NCBI RefSeq assembly: GCF_028453695.1
Contig: NC_135772.1
Span: forward strand, 9,424,001-9,488,000
Direction: 5' to 3'
DNA length: 64,000 nt
Source: Augochlora pura
Taxonomy: Eukaryota > Arthropoda > Insecta > Hymenoptera > Halictidae
Positions within the stretch are counted from its first letter, which is position 1. The number at the start of each line of letters is the position of its first letter. Positions 14,172-26,110 of this stretch are shown here, one piece after another. The notes under the pieces were generated by a model. It did no database searches, was not told the DNA's origin, and saw nothing but the letters and a program-made list of their open reading frames with translations. Both the position numbers and the translations under genes were made by a program.

Positions 14172-14415
14172 TTAACCCTTTGCATTCGAAGCCACTTGAA
14201 TTGGAAATTTGAAGTAATTTCTCTGACTTATAGTATTTCCATTTTATATAGCAAAGTGCATTTTATGCATACCTAATTGATTTTTGTCATTTGCATCAAC
14301 ATTACATAACCTTAAAAATTGTTTATACAAGTTTTGTTAGTATAGAGATTATTTTGCCATGTGATAGAACGATTTTATGGTGCCTCACAGTCACCACTCG
14401 AGTGCAAAGGGTTAA
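14172..14415. mobile_element. TTAA MITE, CCCTTTGCACTCG family (copy 1)
   Basis: A 244-bp element, counting both TTAA copies, with ends CCCTTTGCATTCG and CGAGTGCAAAGGG. TTAA flanks and CCC/GGG tips are features of piggyBac-type elements. The interior is AT-rich and non-coding. A short imperfect hairpin around GGTGCCTCACAGTCACC lies just inside the right end. Full-length siblings start near 42.8 and 56.9 kb. Confidence 0.85.
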
Positions 14416-17400
14416 AATAGAAGAGAGATTAGTATTGAAACAGTTAAAGAACTAACTGCATTAACTTCATTTCAAATCGTACTAAGTTAATTTTAATCGT
14501 CCTTCAGCTTGTAGAATAAACAGTTTGGGAAAAGGGGATACGATTATTCAAGGATCGCGGCCCGTTTTTATCGTCGCCGATTGCCAACAATTATAAAAAA
14601 CGGGATAAAAGAAATGTTACATCAAATTTTATATTATTGTTCCACGTAGAATCACTCGTTGCTCAGTTGTTTCACGATTCCGGTCTACGCTGTACAGTTT
14701 CTGTTTCTTGCAGCTGAGTCTAATAATCTTTATTTTGCATAAAAATCTGCAAAGCGATCACTTTTTAAATGCTATTGCATTGCATAGACCGGAGCGTCAA
14801 TCTATCCAATCGATAAAGAGGCGTAGAAATTAACATGTTTGAACAAATAATATCACGCACGCGTGGCACACGGTAGCCAGCGTGTTTCAACGAACACTCC
14901 AAGGCTTGCCTTTCCAAAATCGTGGTAATCCTAGCTCCCATGACTAGGCTGCACCCATAGAGACCGTTCATGCGAGCGTCCGACACCCAGCTACTTCTGT
15001 TACGCGCTCCTCGAAAAAAAAAAAAACGCATGTTGTCGTAGGTCGTGAAACGGTGACGAAAGCATTCAGGCGTTAAAATCGAATGTATAACCGAAGCAGT
15101 CTGAATCACAGCGGAGAGAGACCGTGACGCAAGTCGCGTTTCCTGTTTGCCCGGATTGATCCGACCCCGGTGCGACCATCGACCTACGGTTACGTCTCCT
15201 TTTTCCATCGATACCGTCTCCTCTGTGTTTTAAAACGAAGCGGCGCATCGAACGCGGTCGAAGCGGCCACGCGGCAATCGCTGATTCAATGGCCCGATCG
15301 AAGGGAATCGACGGTTTAATAAGCTGTACAGCTATGTCGAAGGGTTTCGCGAACTTCTTTCTGAACTTGGGCCGATTCAAATTTCCTGTCGTAGAGAAAG
15401 AACCTGATAGAAATAATAATCATTGAACATGAAACGGAGAAGTGGAAACAAACAGATTGTTCAACTAAAGAGGCTTGAAAACGATTGACTTCTTTTTAAT
15501 GGTTTATGAACTTTGCACCGTTGAGAATGTAAGGTACAAAGGAACTGTGTATAAACCGGAAAGTTCGCGACATTATGGAGGTTTAAAGAACTCGCTTGAT
15601 GATGCGCTAGTTTGTGGAACTTCGGACGTGTTTTTCTTGAAACTTAGTTTTCCAATTTCGTTTGGACTTTCTCTCGAAGGCTGTTACTGCAGTCAGCGTG
15701 TCTCTTTAACCCTTTACACTACGATTTCTTTTGTAACTGCGTTGATTAGCACTTCTTTATAATTAAAAATTTTGGAAGAACATATTTTAAATATTTTCCG
15801 TTGAAAAGTTTTAGCGTTGCATTGAAGACTTGATTAACTTTGTTTAATTTTAACTGACCAATTGAATTTGTTAGATCTAGTAGTGTTTGTATGTACTCTA
15901 GTGCATCGAGTTATCATTTGGACTGCAGGTTATAGGTCCATAAATATTTGTATATTTATTTTTTATAGTTTTATACCTATTATGTGTCACATCAGGTACG
16001 GGGTGTCTTCATGGCATTTTAGTAACGATGATAATATTGAACGATTTTAATGTGTCCAACTTTACTCGAATTATGTGTTTCTAGTAATCTTGGTTTCGCT
16101 CATCACCAGTGATTTCCACGGCACTCAATATGTTAATTAAAATTTTCACTTGAAATTCATTAATATTGTAAATGAAATGATTAATGATTCCTAAGCGTAT
16201 CTGTCGTTCGAAATTAGCTCGATACGATGAAAATATTTGTCTCTCTAGGCTATTAAAATGGATGAAAATGGTTTGGTATTAGGAACGGATAAGAAGCTTC
16301 GCTATCGATTTGAAATATTTTGTATAAAATCTACGAACCCGACTAAAACACGCATAACGAAATCTTCAATTCAAAATTTCAACAAAATCGGTCATCCGGT
16401 TCGTTAAAGGAAAGTCTGAAGCTTCATCTCTAAACGGTTTGCAAATGCTAATATCCTGTAGAAGTGGTATCTTTCCAGATCCTTTAGTTCATGGTGTATC
16501 CAGTAGCATCCGTTTATAGTCTTCGTTGACAGAAGCACATCCGATAATCCCTAAGTAATACCGAGCTGTTATTCCTTTTTTATGCAAACACTTGACAGGA
16601 ACTGTTCGAACACGATGAAAACTTGATACGCGTCAAATTGTTCCTGAAACACGCGCATACCTTCGAGTTCGTCGAGAGCACTTTTAGAAACGACGCGGAG
16701 CGATTGCGTAAAGGCCCCCGGCGACAAAAAGAGCATCGACAAATACTCGCGTTTCATTTCCTTGACGCCGTCTCGGTGCAAGCGTATATGATCAACAATC
16801 GGGCTCCATGCGAATAATCCTAGACTCGATTCCCGCCACCCTGTGTCGCAACAATGTAAACGCGATAAGATGATCCGAGAGAAAAAGAGCAACGGGCGTA
16901 GGGGCGTCGGTTGACTGGGAACTGCAAGAATCGTTGTTTCGTATTCCCTGGCCAATTGCCCAGAAGGTTCTGCCGGAAACGGTGTTAAATAAACGGTGTT
17001 GAATAATTTCAGAAGAACTTGTTACGTTACCTTAATCTACTAACAATAACTTAATTTATTGGATTATAGATGTCATTATCGTAGCTTTCGAATAATTTTT
17101 CAAGAAATAATTTAACCAATAATCTTCCATTTTGAAGGTGCTATTAGAAAGCTGCCGGCAGATAAAGTGGTAATACATTACATATTACGAACTTACAAAA
17201 AATTACAAAATATTTAACATAGAACTGTGGTAGAAGGCCAGATATAATAATGCGGTTTGATGTTAGACGTAGATGTAAATATGCAAATATCCAAAGGTAG
17301 TTAAAGGCCTAATCAATAGCTTTCAACTTTTTTCGGTTTCAACTGCCCCAATTGTAATCAAAGGCATCTAAAAAAACAATTCTTATGCCACGACCCCTTC

Positions 17401-17876
17401 ATTTTCGTTAAAACGGTTACAATTCTTCGTCGAAAGACAATTCGAGACAGAGACGACTTGTTCGAGGTGAGGGGTCAACAAACGCCAATTAGAAGCGTGA
17501 TCTTGCCGAGCGAATGTTTTTCGGCGTGGATGTCCGATTAAGACGTTGCAGCAGCTCGTAGAAGCGAAGAGAACTTTCCGGCCTCGCGTCGCGTGTCTTC
17601 CGTTTTCTGAGGGTCAAGGCCGACGACACGCGGCAACTTAGAATACGCATTTAGATTCTTGGCATCACGCTACGCGTCCTCTTGGAGGAACGCACAGATG
17701 ATGGTGACGGCTATCGTCGTGGTCGAAGAACACGGAACGACGGTATCGCAGTCTCTCCGTGACCGACACCCTCCTCTCGCGTCATTGTTTCTTCCATTTA
17801 CGCGTTCCTTCCTTCTTTTTCTCTTGCATGGTATTGCCCTAAAAAGCTGGGAGATCTTTGGCTGGAAGAGCTTTGC
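14416..17876. other. Non-coding stretch without identified genes
   Basis: Contains GC-richer patches near 14800-15380 and 16560-16970 with ORFs up to 147 codons on the minus strand, none with a recognisable family. TTAACCCTTTACACTACG at 15706 resembles the left tip of the local TTAA MITE family, but no right end was located. Confidence 0.45.
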
Positions 17877-18122
17877 CAATCCTTTGCAGTCGGAGCCATT
17901 TTAACTGGAAATCCAAAATATTTCTTCGGACTTACAGTGTTTCCATTTTATGTAACCTGGAGCATTTTATTCATTATAAAATTGAATATTATGACTTATG
18001 TAACAGACAATAGCTCTTAACAATTTTTTAAATATTAGTAAATTCGATAAACATTATTTGAAAACATGGCATAATAATTTTTAGAGGCGCCTGAGAGTCC
18101 CCATTCGACCGCGAAGGGTTAA
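17877..18122. mobile_element. TTAA MITE, CCCTTTGCACTCG family (copy 2, diverged)
   Basis: The left end reads CCTTTGCAGTCGGAGCCATT after a degenerated CAAT flank; the right end reads CGCGAAGGGTTAA. The interior shares the ATTTCCATTTTAT core with copies near 14.2, 42.8 and 56.9 kb, which supports common ancestry. Mutated tips and flank suggest an old insertion. Confidence 0.7.
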
Positions 18123-21100
18123 AGTGTCCAAATCTGCGAACTATATCGGTTCTTTTCATTTAAACTACTCGTTGAGAAATAACTACGATACTACCGTTGC
18201 TTTGGCGTAGAACAAATGTTTTCCACAAGTTACTAAAATAAAACAGCGTGCTTCGTGGATCTTTATGAAGGATTATTGTTGATAGTGGATCATGCAGTTG
18301 CAACAGCGACGCGATACTTTGAGAACCACTGACTCATTTCGTAACCGCTTGTGGTCTAGCTGGCCCTTCTCCTCCTTCGTTCATTCAATCTCACCCTGTC
18401 TTTCCTGTGACTTTTTCAGAACGTCAAATACCAATGAAACAGTCGTTTAGTTGCTGTGCGTCTCAAATTCGATAACAGCTTCCTTATTCCGGAAGGGTGC
18501 CTAATATGAGATCCATTTTATTTTTTACTGGAAGTATGCAAATTCACAGGTTTGATATAGTTACTGATATGGTTTTCCATGTGTAATTAAAATGTGCATT
18601 GTTTATATTCAATTATACCGATGTAATTTGCTAATTCTCTATAATAATTAGATCTATTTAATATTTCATGAGCAGCACAAACTTATTTTCATCCTTTTGG
18701 TAGATGGAAAAGGTAAACGCGAACGTGGTTGTTAGCCTTTCTTACTGGGTGCTTTGAAAATTGTGGTGCTTCCGGGAAACGAGGAAAGTAACCGTTCCCT
18801 TAACGAAAATTCATTTCGCGATTTTGCTTACGAGTTATTGATGGAAAACGGTGACCAATGGGAGTCGATATCAGAAGTATAAAAGAAAAGAAAGAAGAAA
18901 TTAAAAGGAAAATTTCCAACAATTATTGTAGTGTATACACTACGAAAATAATGTTCTTTTAAGAAGATAACAGATTACTCGATGGAAACAGAGCTTAGAA
19001 ATAGAAGTACTCGTGATATGCAAGAATTATAACGATTCCAAGAATGGAAACGGTATTTTGAATAACACACGGTAATGATAACAAAGCAATAAGGTAACCT
19101 GTATTTCCTGCCAGTAATGTTGCATAAAACGCTTTCACTGTTAGGGATCATTTGAACAAACGTTTCAAAGCCAAATTGTATAAAATGTTATCGTTTGGAA
19201 CACTATCGTATGTTTGGTATTACGCAGACATCTTTAGTAACAATTACAGCATTATAATATGGTGCGCTTTGGTCACAGTGAACCTGAATCTACTTCTGGA
19301 ACAATGCATTTATAATATTCATATTGTCGAATATTGTTATCGCCTAAAACACAAATATTTCTTTCTTAATAATTCGAAAAAAATATAAATACAATCTAAA
19401 AGTCATAAAATATTTTTACAGCGTAATAGATCCTCTAGTCATTTTTATCACAAATATATAAAATCCGCGATCTTCATACTAGTTCTGTAAATCTTCATAC
19501 TAGATATTATACAACATTGGATAAACAACATTCCATTGAAACAACGTTAAGTAAATTCCGTGAGCTAAAAACGTTCTTTTCTAGTTTCGTCTATATCCCC
19601 GGGGCAAACTGATCGCCACGAGTCTACCTCTAGTTTGGGTTCCATAGCATGTCGTTCGGGTTCCGTAAAGGTGGCAGGTATACACGAACGGCGGCCTCGG
19701 GGAAGCTTTCAAAGGCAATAAATAGGAAACGGAGGAGCAGATATAAATCGAAATATCCCATTTATATTATGTCCTTTGTGCTCGAGGGAACGAGGTAAGA
19801 AACTGCTTCGGCCGCCGTTGTTCATCCCAAAATCCTTCGCTTTATTTCTTTTTCTGGCCTGGATGGTTCGTTTTAGTTCATTAACGGACGCCCCTTGAAC
19901 GTCTCCAACCAAGCCCATCGACGTATTCGTATTTTCCATCTACCGAGTACGTCTGCAGTAACTACCGCCCATTCCTTTCCTTTTGTTTATTTAAACCTGC
20001 GCAACGTTAATTATGCCGCCACGTTTTGTTCCGCGTTTGTCGAGTAAGAAAAGGTCGTAGAAAATCATTACGGAATATTACGTTGATCTGTTTGTTACAG
20101 CAATCTATTTTAACATCCTTGTACTATGCAAATTGTTGCTGCTTGTTTTTAACGCTTACACGTGTACGTTCAGTTTTTATTCGTTTAGACGTTGCTATTA
20201 TTTTATGATAAATACACGTATTTATAAGCACAAGTAAAATATTCGTCCTTCAGATATCATTGATTGCAAAAAGCATGACTTATGATAATGGACGTGTTCG
20301 CGATACTGGAAATATCTTTTGGCCTCAAAAAGTTTTTAAATTCAGTGAGAGCTTTGTATAATTACCGTATCCGAAACGATACTTTGCACGTTAGAAAAAC
20401 ACAGTTCCAGTTGATCCGGCGTCCACTGATTAATTATTACCAAAACGAATCAAGTTATTCTCGTCTCGCAGCTTCTATTTCTAGCGTTCATTTTCCACGG
20501 TCTCTCTTTTTGCTGACGATTCCGCAGGCCCTCGATCTCTGAGTGGGTCATCGCGGGAATGGTAACGCTGTCGCAGTACACTCGGCGGGTCCGCCCGTCT
20601 GTCTCCCGGGCCGCAACCATCTCATTAAGTTGCAACTAACGTCGAAGCAATTAATCTGAAATCTCGTTGTTCGCGAGGGAGAGGAGATTGACGGGTTAGA
20701 CGAAGGTGGCGAGGGCGAGGAGCCACTCGTGCCGGTACGGTGGTCCGAGGGATCTTTGTCTCTCGGTGTGCTACACTACGGTAACTGTAGCATAGCGAGT
20801 CTTATCGGCGAGGAGGGCCACGAACGGCGGGAGGATGATAAAGGGAGCGGTTAACTGCTTGAAAATGAACTTCTCCCCGGTTCTCGAACCTCTGACACAC
20901 AACCAATTCTCGAAGAGACCTTGGTCGCGAAGATTATCAGAAATTCAAGGCAATCGACGCATTCGCCACCTCTTCGTCAACATTATTTCCAATTTCATGG
21001 TAGCGGACAGGTGCCAGGAAAAGTATACGTATGGTAGAGGTGCTTAATAGGGACCCACTTTCCTTGCGTCATAAGTTTCGATTAAAAACATTTTTATTAG

Positions 21101-22757
21101 ACATTCTATACGCGTTTAGAAACTAAAATATGTACTCTTTTATAATGCATTGGAAATTACAGGGGAAAATGAGTTTCTAATACTAATATGAGTTACTAAT
21201 ATCAGAAATACGATACATAGAACCTAGTATACACCATATATGTATGTTTGAAGAGTAAGGCCTGTGCGAATCAAACGTTATGTCACAATTTTCTTCAAAA
21301 TCATCGTTTAGAATAATTTCTTCGTCATTATTCGTTGAACTATCACTTTCTATACAGAATTAATTTATGTTTTCGTTGCAGTTTTAGATGAAAAAGTTGC
21401 GAACCTCTACTATCTTAACATTAACTTCCAACTTACTCCCAACATTAGCACCTAACTTACTTTTCGCGTGTATTTACGGACACCGAAGTTCTATTGCTAT
21501 AAACAATAAGTTCGACTTCGAACTAGTTCGAACTTTGCCGGCACCCCAGTTGTAACCCTTACTCGACGAACGCCGAGTTCATTCCTGTCCCATGTTGATA
21601 TATTGTCAACAAAACTTTAAATAACAGAGATTAGTGCGTGTGTCATGTTTTCAAACTTCTCGAAAGAGGCGTCAGATATAATTTACACGTTTGAAGTCTG
21701 CGACAATAATAGACTGCAAAACTTTTATATATTGTACTATATTGCTATAGTTTTCGGTAAAATTAAGATTCAAGTTTAAGAATAAAAGAGGTTAAATGGT
21801 ATGGACAAATGTACGAGGCTAGTTTCAGTATTAACTTCACAGGCGATGCTGGCTGTAGAAACTTAATAAAACAGACAGAAACTCATGTTCGTCGAATTTC
21901 TGGGTTCAGCTGGTTAACTTTTAAGTCTTATATGCGGGTACCTATTAAGATAACGCATCGTATAGTAAAATACATTCATTTCTCGTTTTATTACGTTTTC
22001 TGAATAAAATCAATTTAATCTTTTTATTTCGTTTTAATTTAATCTTGAAGAATTCATTCTCAAATTAACGTATAACTCTTGAGAAACTTTCGAAGAACAT
22101 TGACTTTTCGAGGATTCAAACTTTTAGTACCGTCAATAATAATTTTTTTTATTCTTCCTTTTCAAATTATTAAATTGCTAAGACTATAAATATTGTTATT
22201 TAACTATATTTACCGTTCGATAAATAATTTAAATTTTCAAATGTTTCATTAGAATTTCGTATGTTTCAAATAAAATGGTAAATTAGCCTAAGAACATACT
22301 CACTTGTATTTTTATGAGAATAGTCTGCCGTTTGAGTGTCAACGCGTTAGAATTAAAATGATAAACAATATAAATTCAGTCTCGTTCTTACGAATCAACT
22401 TTCGTTGATCTTTTCCTATGACCAAATTTAGCTATGTTCTTCAAAATTGTTGCAATGCCCTTCTTTCCTTGCTATATCTTTGATTCGATGAGTTGCCGAC
22501 TGAATAAGTAATGGAAGAAGAGAAAAGAAACGTAAATTGACGGTAAAGAGAGGGAATAGGTGTGTGACAGCAGAGAAGTATTCTCAGTCGGTGTGGTCAT
22601 GAGAACGTTAGAAATGGTGCGCAGTCGTTATCCCAAAGATACGCGCTGTAAAATGCTGAATAAATCATTAATTCTGTTGACGCGGAACGAGTTTGGAATC
22701 AAGGGAATAATAGCAGTATGGTGGAAGAACGGGGTCAAGTAATAATTGTGCGAAGTA
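18123..22757. other. Non-coding stretch without identified genes
   Basis: AT-rich sequence with one GC-richer patch at about 20480-21020. No domain is recognisable in the ORFs (largest about 88 codons). No transposon ends were recognised. A short direct repeat, CTTCATACTAG, occurs twice at about 19474-19505. Confidence 0.5.
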
Positions 22758-24280
22758 CAGTGAACCACGAAAGTATTCGAACGCTCTAAAATAAAAAGTT
22801 TTACGCGAAAAAAATGTGAGACCCATTACGAATTACAAAATATTTTTATTCCTGTAATAACATACAAGTATTACGGTTATACATGTTAAATTTCAAGCGT
22901 CTTCGATAACGTAAACAATACTTATGAAAGATTTGTTGCCAACATCAGCTAAACGGACGCCACAAAAGTATTCGAACGATTCAATTGGTAATATATTTTT
23001 TCCATAAATGTAGAGTTTTAATATTTTGTCGGTCCTCTATGAGCACTTATTATGGCTTGCAAACGTCGTTGCATGCTGTCAATCAAAGTTTCTGTTATTT
23101 CTGTTCCTATTTTATACCAAATATCAGAAATTGCTGTTTTTAATCCTTCCTTGGAATTTGTATTATATTTACTTAATTGTCTGCTAATTTCTGCCTATAA
23201 GTGCTCAATGGGATTGATATCCGGACTTTGTGGAGGTGTTTCTAAAATGTGGAGTACCTTATATATGATGCACTGTTTAACAATATGTACGGTATGTTTA
23301 GGATCATTGTCTTGTTGAAAATGAAAATCATTTACTATTCCTAGTTTTTCCGTACTTTGCTTCAAATTATCCTTTAATATCTGCATATATTTATATTTAT
23401 CTAATATTTCATCAATAATGACGAGCTTTCCAACACCACTGGCTGCCGAACACCCCCACATCATTATCGATCCACCTTCATGCTTCACGGTTGGATGTAG
23501 ATTTTTAAAGTTCATCTCTCTATTTGGTTTTCTCCAAATTTTATAACATCCATCGGAGCCAAATATGTTGAATTTACTTTCATTCATCAATGAAAATTAT
23601 TTTCATGGAGGATTCTTCGACAAAGTTCCGGATGAACTTGTTTCCTAAAGCTATCAACAATTAGTGTCGCAAGTTTTGGAAATAGTTGGATCCCTTTTTA
23701 TTTTACGCACAATTACATTCTCTTCTATTTTCGTTAATTTCTTTGGCCGGCCAGAACGGACTTCATTCTGAAGAACTCCAGTGGTTTTTACTTTTGTTAC
23801 TATGTAGTGAATAGTAGATTTATTTTTCCCTAATAGCTGCGCTATTTCGGCATAGCTCTTGCCTTCATTGTGCCACTCGATTATCAATTTTCTATCGGTG
23901 ATACTAGTTTCGGCCTTTTTTTGGACACATTATTAATACAAATTGTACAATCTTCTAAACACTCGCAGTACTGAACAGGGGAAGTGTGTAACATCAACTG
24001 AAGGAACCAATGTTTACAATTTTTCGAATGCAAGGATTATTTTATGTAGAAATTTCGATCGTTCGAATACTTTCGTGGCGTCCGTTTAGCTGGTGTTGGC
24101 AACAAATCTTTCACAAGTATTGTTCACGTTATTGTAGACGCTTGAAATTTAACATGTATAACCGCGATTCTTGTACGTTACTACAGGAATAAAAATATTT
24201 TGTAATTCGTAATGGGTCTCATATTTATTTCGCGACAAACTTTTTATTTTAGAACGTTCGAATACTTTCGTGACTGACTG
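22758..24280 (-). mobile_element. Tc1-like transposon with long IR/DR ends
   Basis: A 1523-bp element flanked by TA on both sides (22756-22757 and 24281-24282), the Tc1/mariner target duplication. The terminal inverted repeats are about 223 bp (22758-22980 and 24058-24280). Each contains two direct copies of a motif like CACGAAAGTATTCGAACG, one at the outer tip (22766-22783) and one at the inner border (22961-22978). This is the IR/DR layout known from Tc1-like elements such as Sleeping Beauty, where the direct repeats bind transposase. The two arms remain highly similar, so the element is not very old, although its transposase is broken. Confidence 0.95.
23018..23940 (-). pseudogene. Tc1-like transposase, inactivated
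   Basis: Remnant of a DD34E transposase, which cuts and pastes its own element at TA sites. From the amino end it has a helix-turn-helix with YAEIAQLLGKNKSTIHYI, then the GRP-type linker RSGRPKK, then a catalytic domain. QQDNDPKHT carries the second catalytic Asp and QSPDINPIEHL carries the Glu; 34 residues separate them, as the family requires. Damage: an extra A in the run after the start codon, loss of sequence between the DNA-binding and catalytic halves with the first Asp region scrambled (LMNESKF where FSDESKF is usual), and TAG replacing the Trp codon after IEHL. Reading continues past that stop to a normal-looking C-terminus. Intact relatives have about 340 codons; about 307 codons' worth remain here. 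Confidence 0.9.
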
Positions 24281-24282
24281 TA

Positions 24283-25794
24283 TATTCGATGGGTAGAAGA
24301 CGAGGCAAAACCAGGCGGGTGATGACGAGGTACGCGACACGGATCGCCGTCTAATGACGGATATTGAGGTGTCGTGAATGCGTCAATCTCATTGGCCGAG
24401 AATAGGAATAATTCTATCGGCTGCACGTTTGCCAGACGCAAACAGGAAAATTATGGTTGTCGGTATATGGCTCGGGCTCTGTACCTGACAGCGTTTCGTT
24501 ACGCACGGATTTGTCTCGAGGCGCGTCCACGCCGGAGACAAATCACTGAAAACCACACGGGTAGTTATGCCAAACTCGTTTTGTTCAATCAGCGTTTTAG
24601 TAAGAGGATCATGCCCGGACACTGGGCCGAACGGAAGTGACAATTGAATTTTTTTTCTTATAGTAGTACTCGAAAAATATTTAACCCCTTGTGTTTTATG
24701 ATATCGTGATACATATATAAAACTTTAGAACATGAACGATAAACAATAGTAATAATAGTAATAATAATAATAACTTCACAGTGTTTCTGCAAGAAAGATG
24801 GATAGAGGTTGTAAAATAAGAGAATTACTACTATACTACAGATTTTATGCATTTCTGGGAAAAATTATTAGTTGAAATGTAAAATAAGATGAATTGATAA
24901 GATGATATAAGAAGAATTTAACGACATTGTTATATTATTTCCAATATATTGAAATAATTGAAGGAACAACTCATTTCTAATTTAATTTCCGTATTTTAAA
25001 ATCGTCTCGTGAAATTTGCATTTTGTATGAAGATTCGAAGTCTAGCGATTCAATTTTACAATACTAAGTTAAACAGTAGAGCAATGAATTTAGCACGAGT
25101 TTATAGAATGACCTAACAATTCATCAAACAGTTAGTTGTTATGAGGAAGTTATGGAAACAAAGTGCCACGATACAATTCTCACTTTGCTATTTCTGAAGA
25201 GGTCATCAAAGATTCGTAAATGTTAACGAATAACAACGATGAAAAAGTCACAAAAGAATGATGACAGAGTGTGCAACTGGCTGTCACTCGAACTGCCAAG
25301 ATGGTAACCCGATCTTCACAAAGTTCAGGCACGTTTTTATGCACGAGTCGCTCCGCGATAATAAAACTTTTATATCCGATTATAAGTTCTAGTCGAATAT
25401 CAAACTTCGAGATTAATCTTTAACCACTGGCGGAAGCGTACGTCCATTTTGTAAATCTGCGGGGCAGAGATAAAGTTTTACGGCTGACGAAGCATGGGAT
25501 CGCGTGGTTTTTGTAAATAAGCTATTTCTATCGGTTCATTGGTAGCGCAAAGGGGACGCAAGATTTATATTGAAACGATAATTGCGCAAAGTTTTTCACT
25601 TTGCTATGATCCGCTAAACGTTTTAAGAACCGTGGCAGATATACAAAACTATGATTATTGAGTTAGATAAAAGATCACAGCGATAATTTGTTCTACCGAT
25701 AGATTGTAAAGTAATGTTTAAACTTTTCAATAGGAGATATCGTTGTGGAGTTTTTTCATCTGACTATACAAAATTAACGGTTAGAAGTTTCTAT
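24283..25794. other. Non-coding stretch without identified genes
   Basis: AT-rich apart from a GC-richer patch at 24280-24640. TTAACCCCTTGTG at 24681 resembles one tip of a TTAA MITE, but no partner was found. No gene was recognised. Confidence 0.5.
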
Positions 25795-26110
25795 TTTACC
25801 AGTTAACTGTGGCGCCCTCATTTAAAAGTGCGCACAGTTTTGTGTCGCCAGAATCGAGCCACGACGAGTATATTCGTCAATCACAGAGTAAGTTGCGCTG
25901 GTAAGACATCGGATGAAAAAGATGGGTTTATTTTATAAAATTGAAAATTTTATTACTAATATTTACTTCTTTGGTTAACATAAGCACTGTTATAAATCCA
26001 CTTTATAAATCCACTTTTTGACTTTTGCCATTGCCCCTTTTAGGTTAACATCTAAAAAACGTTATCATCGCACATAAATAAATTCATTACGCGAACTGGT
26101 AAAATTTTTC
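25795..26110. mobile_element. TTAA element, CCAGTTAACTGT family (truncated copy)
   Basis: The left end, CCAGTTAACTGTGGCGCCCT, and the next roughly 100 bp match the copy at 54143 almost base for base. The interior matches the copy at 36767 read in reverse. Similarity stops near GCGAACTGGTAAAATTTTTC, so the far end is missing. The expected TTAA at the left is TTTA. One degenerate GACGAGTATATTCGTC palindrome is present. No coding capacity. Confidence 0.8.

Noticed and set aside
15706..15730. TTAACCCTTTACACTACG, like a TTAA MITE left tip
   Set aside because: No matching right tip was found, and the following sequence is not similar to the known copies.
15985..16003. ACATCAGGTAC, resembling part of the insect miR-12 sequence
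   Set aside because: Only an 11-base match, the 5' seed region differs, and no complementary arm forming a precursor hairpin was seen nearby.
16569..16955. 128-codon minus-strand ORF
   Set aside because: Looks less repetitive than others, but shows no known domain and no clear splice sites; not enough to call a gene.
22559..22580. GTGTGTGACAGC, similar to part of miR-210
   Set aside because: Partial match only and no hairpin partner arm in the flanks.
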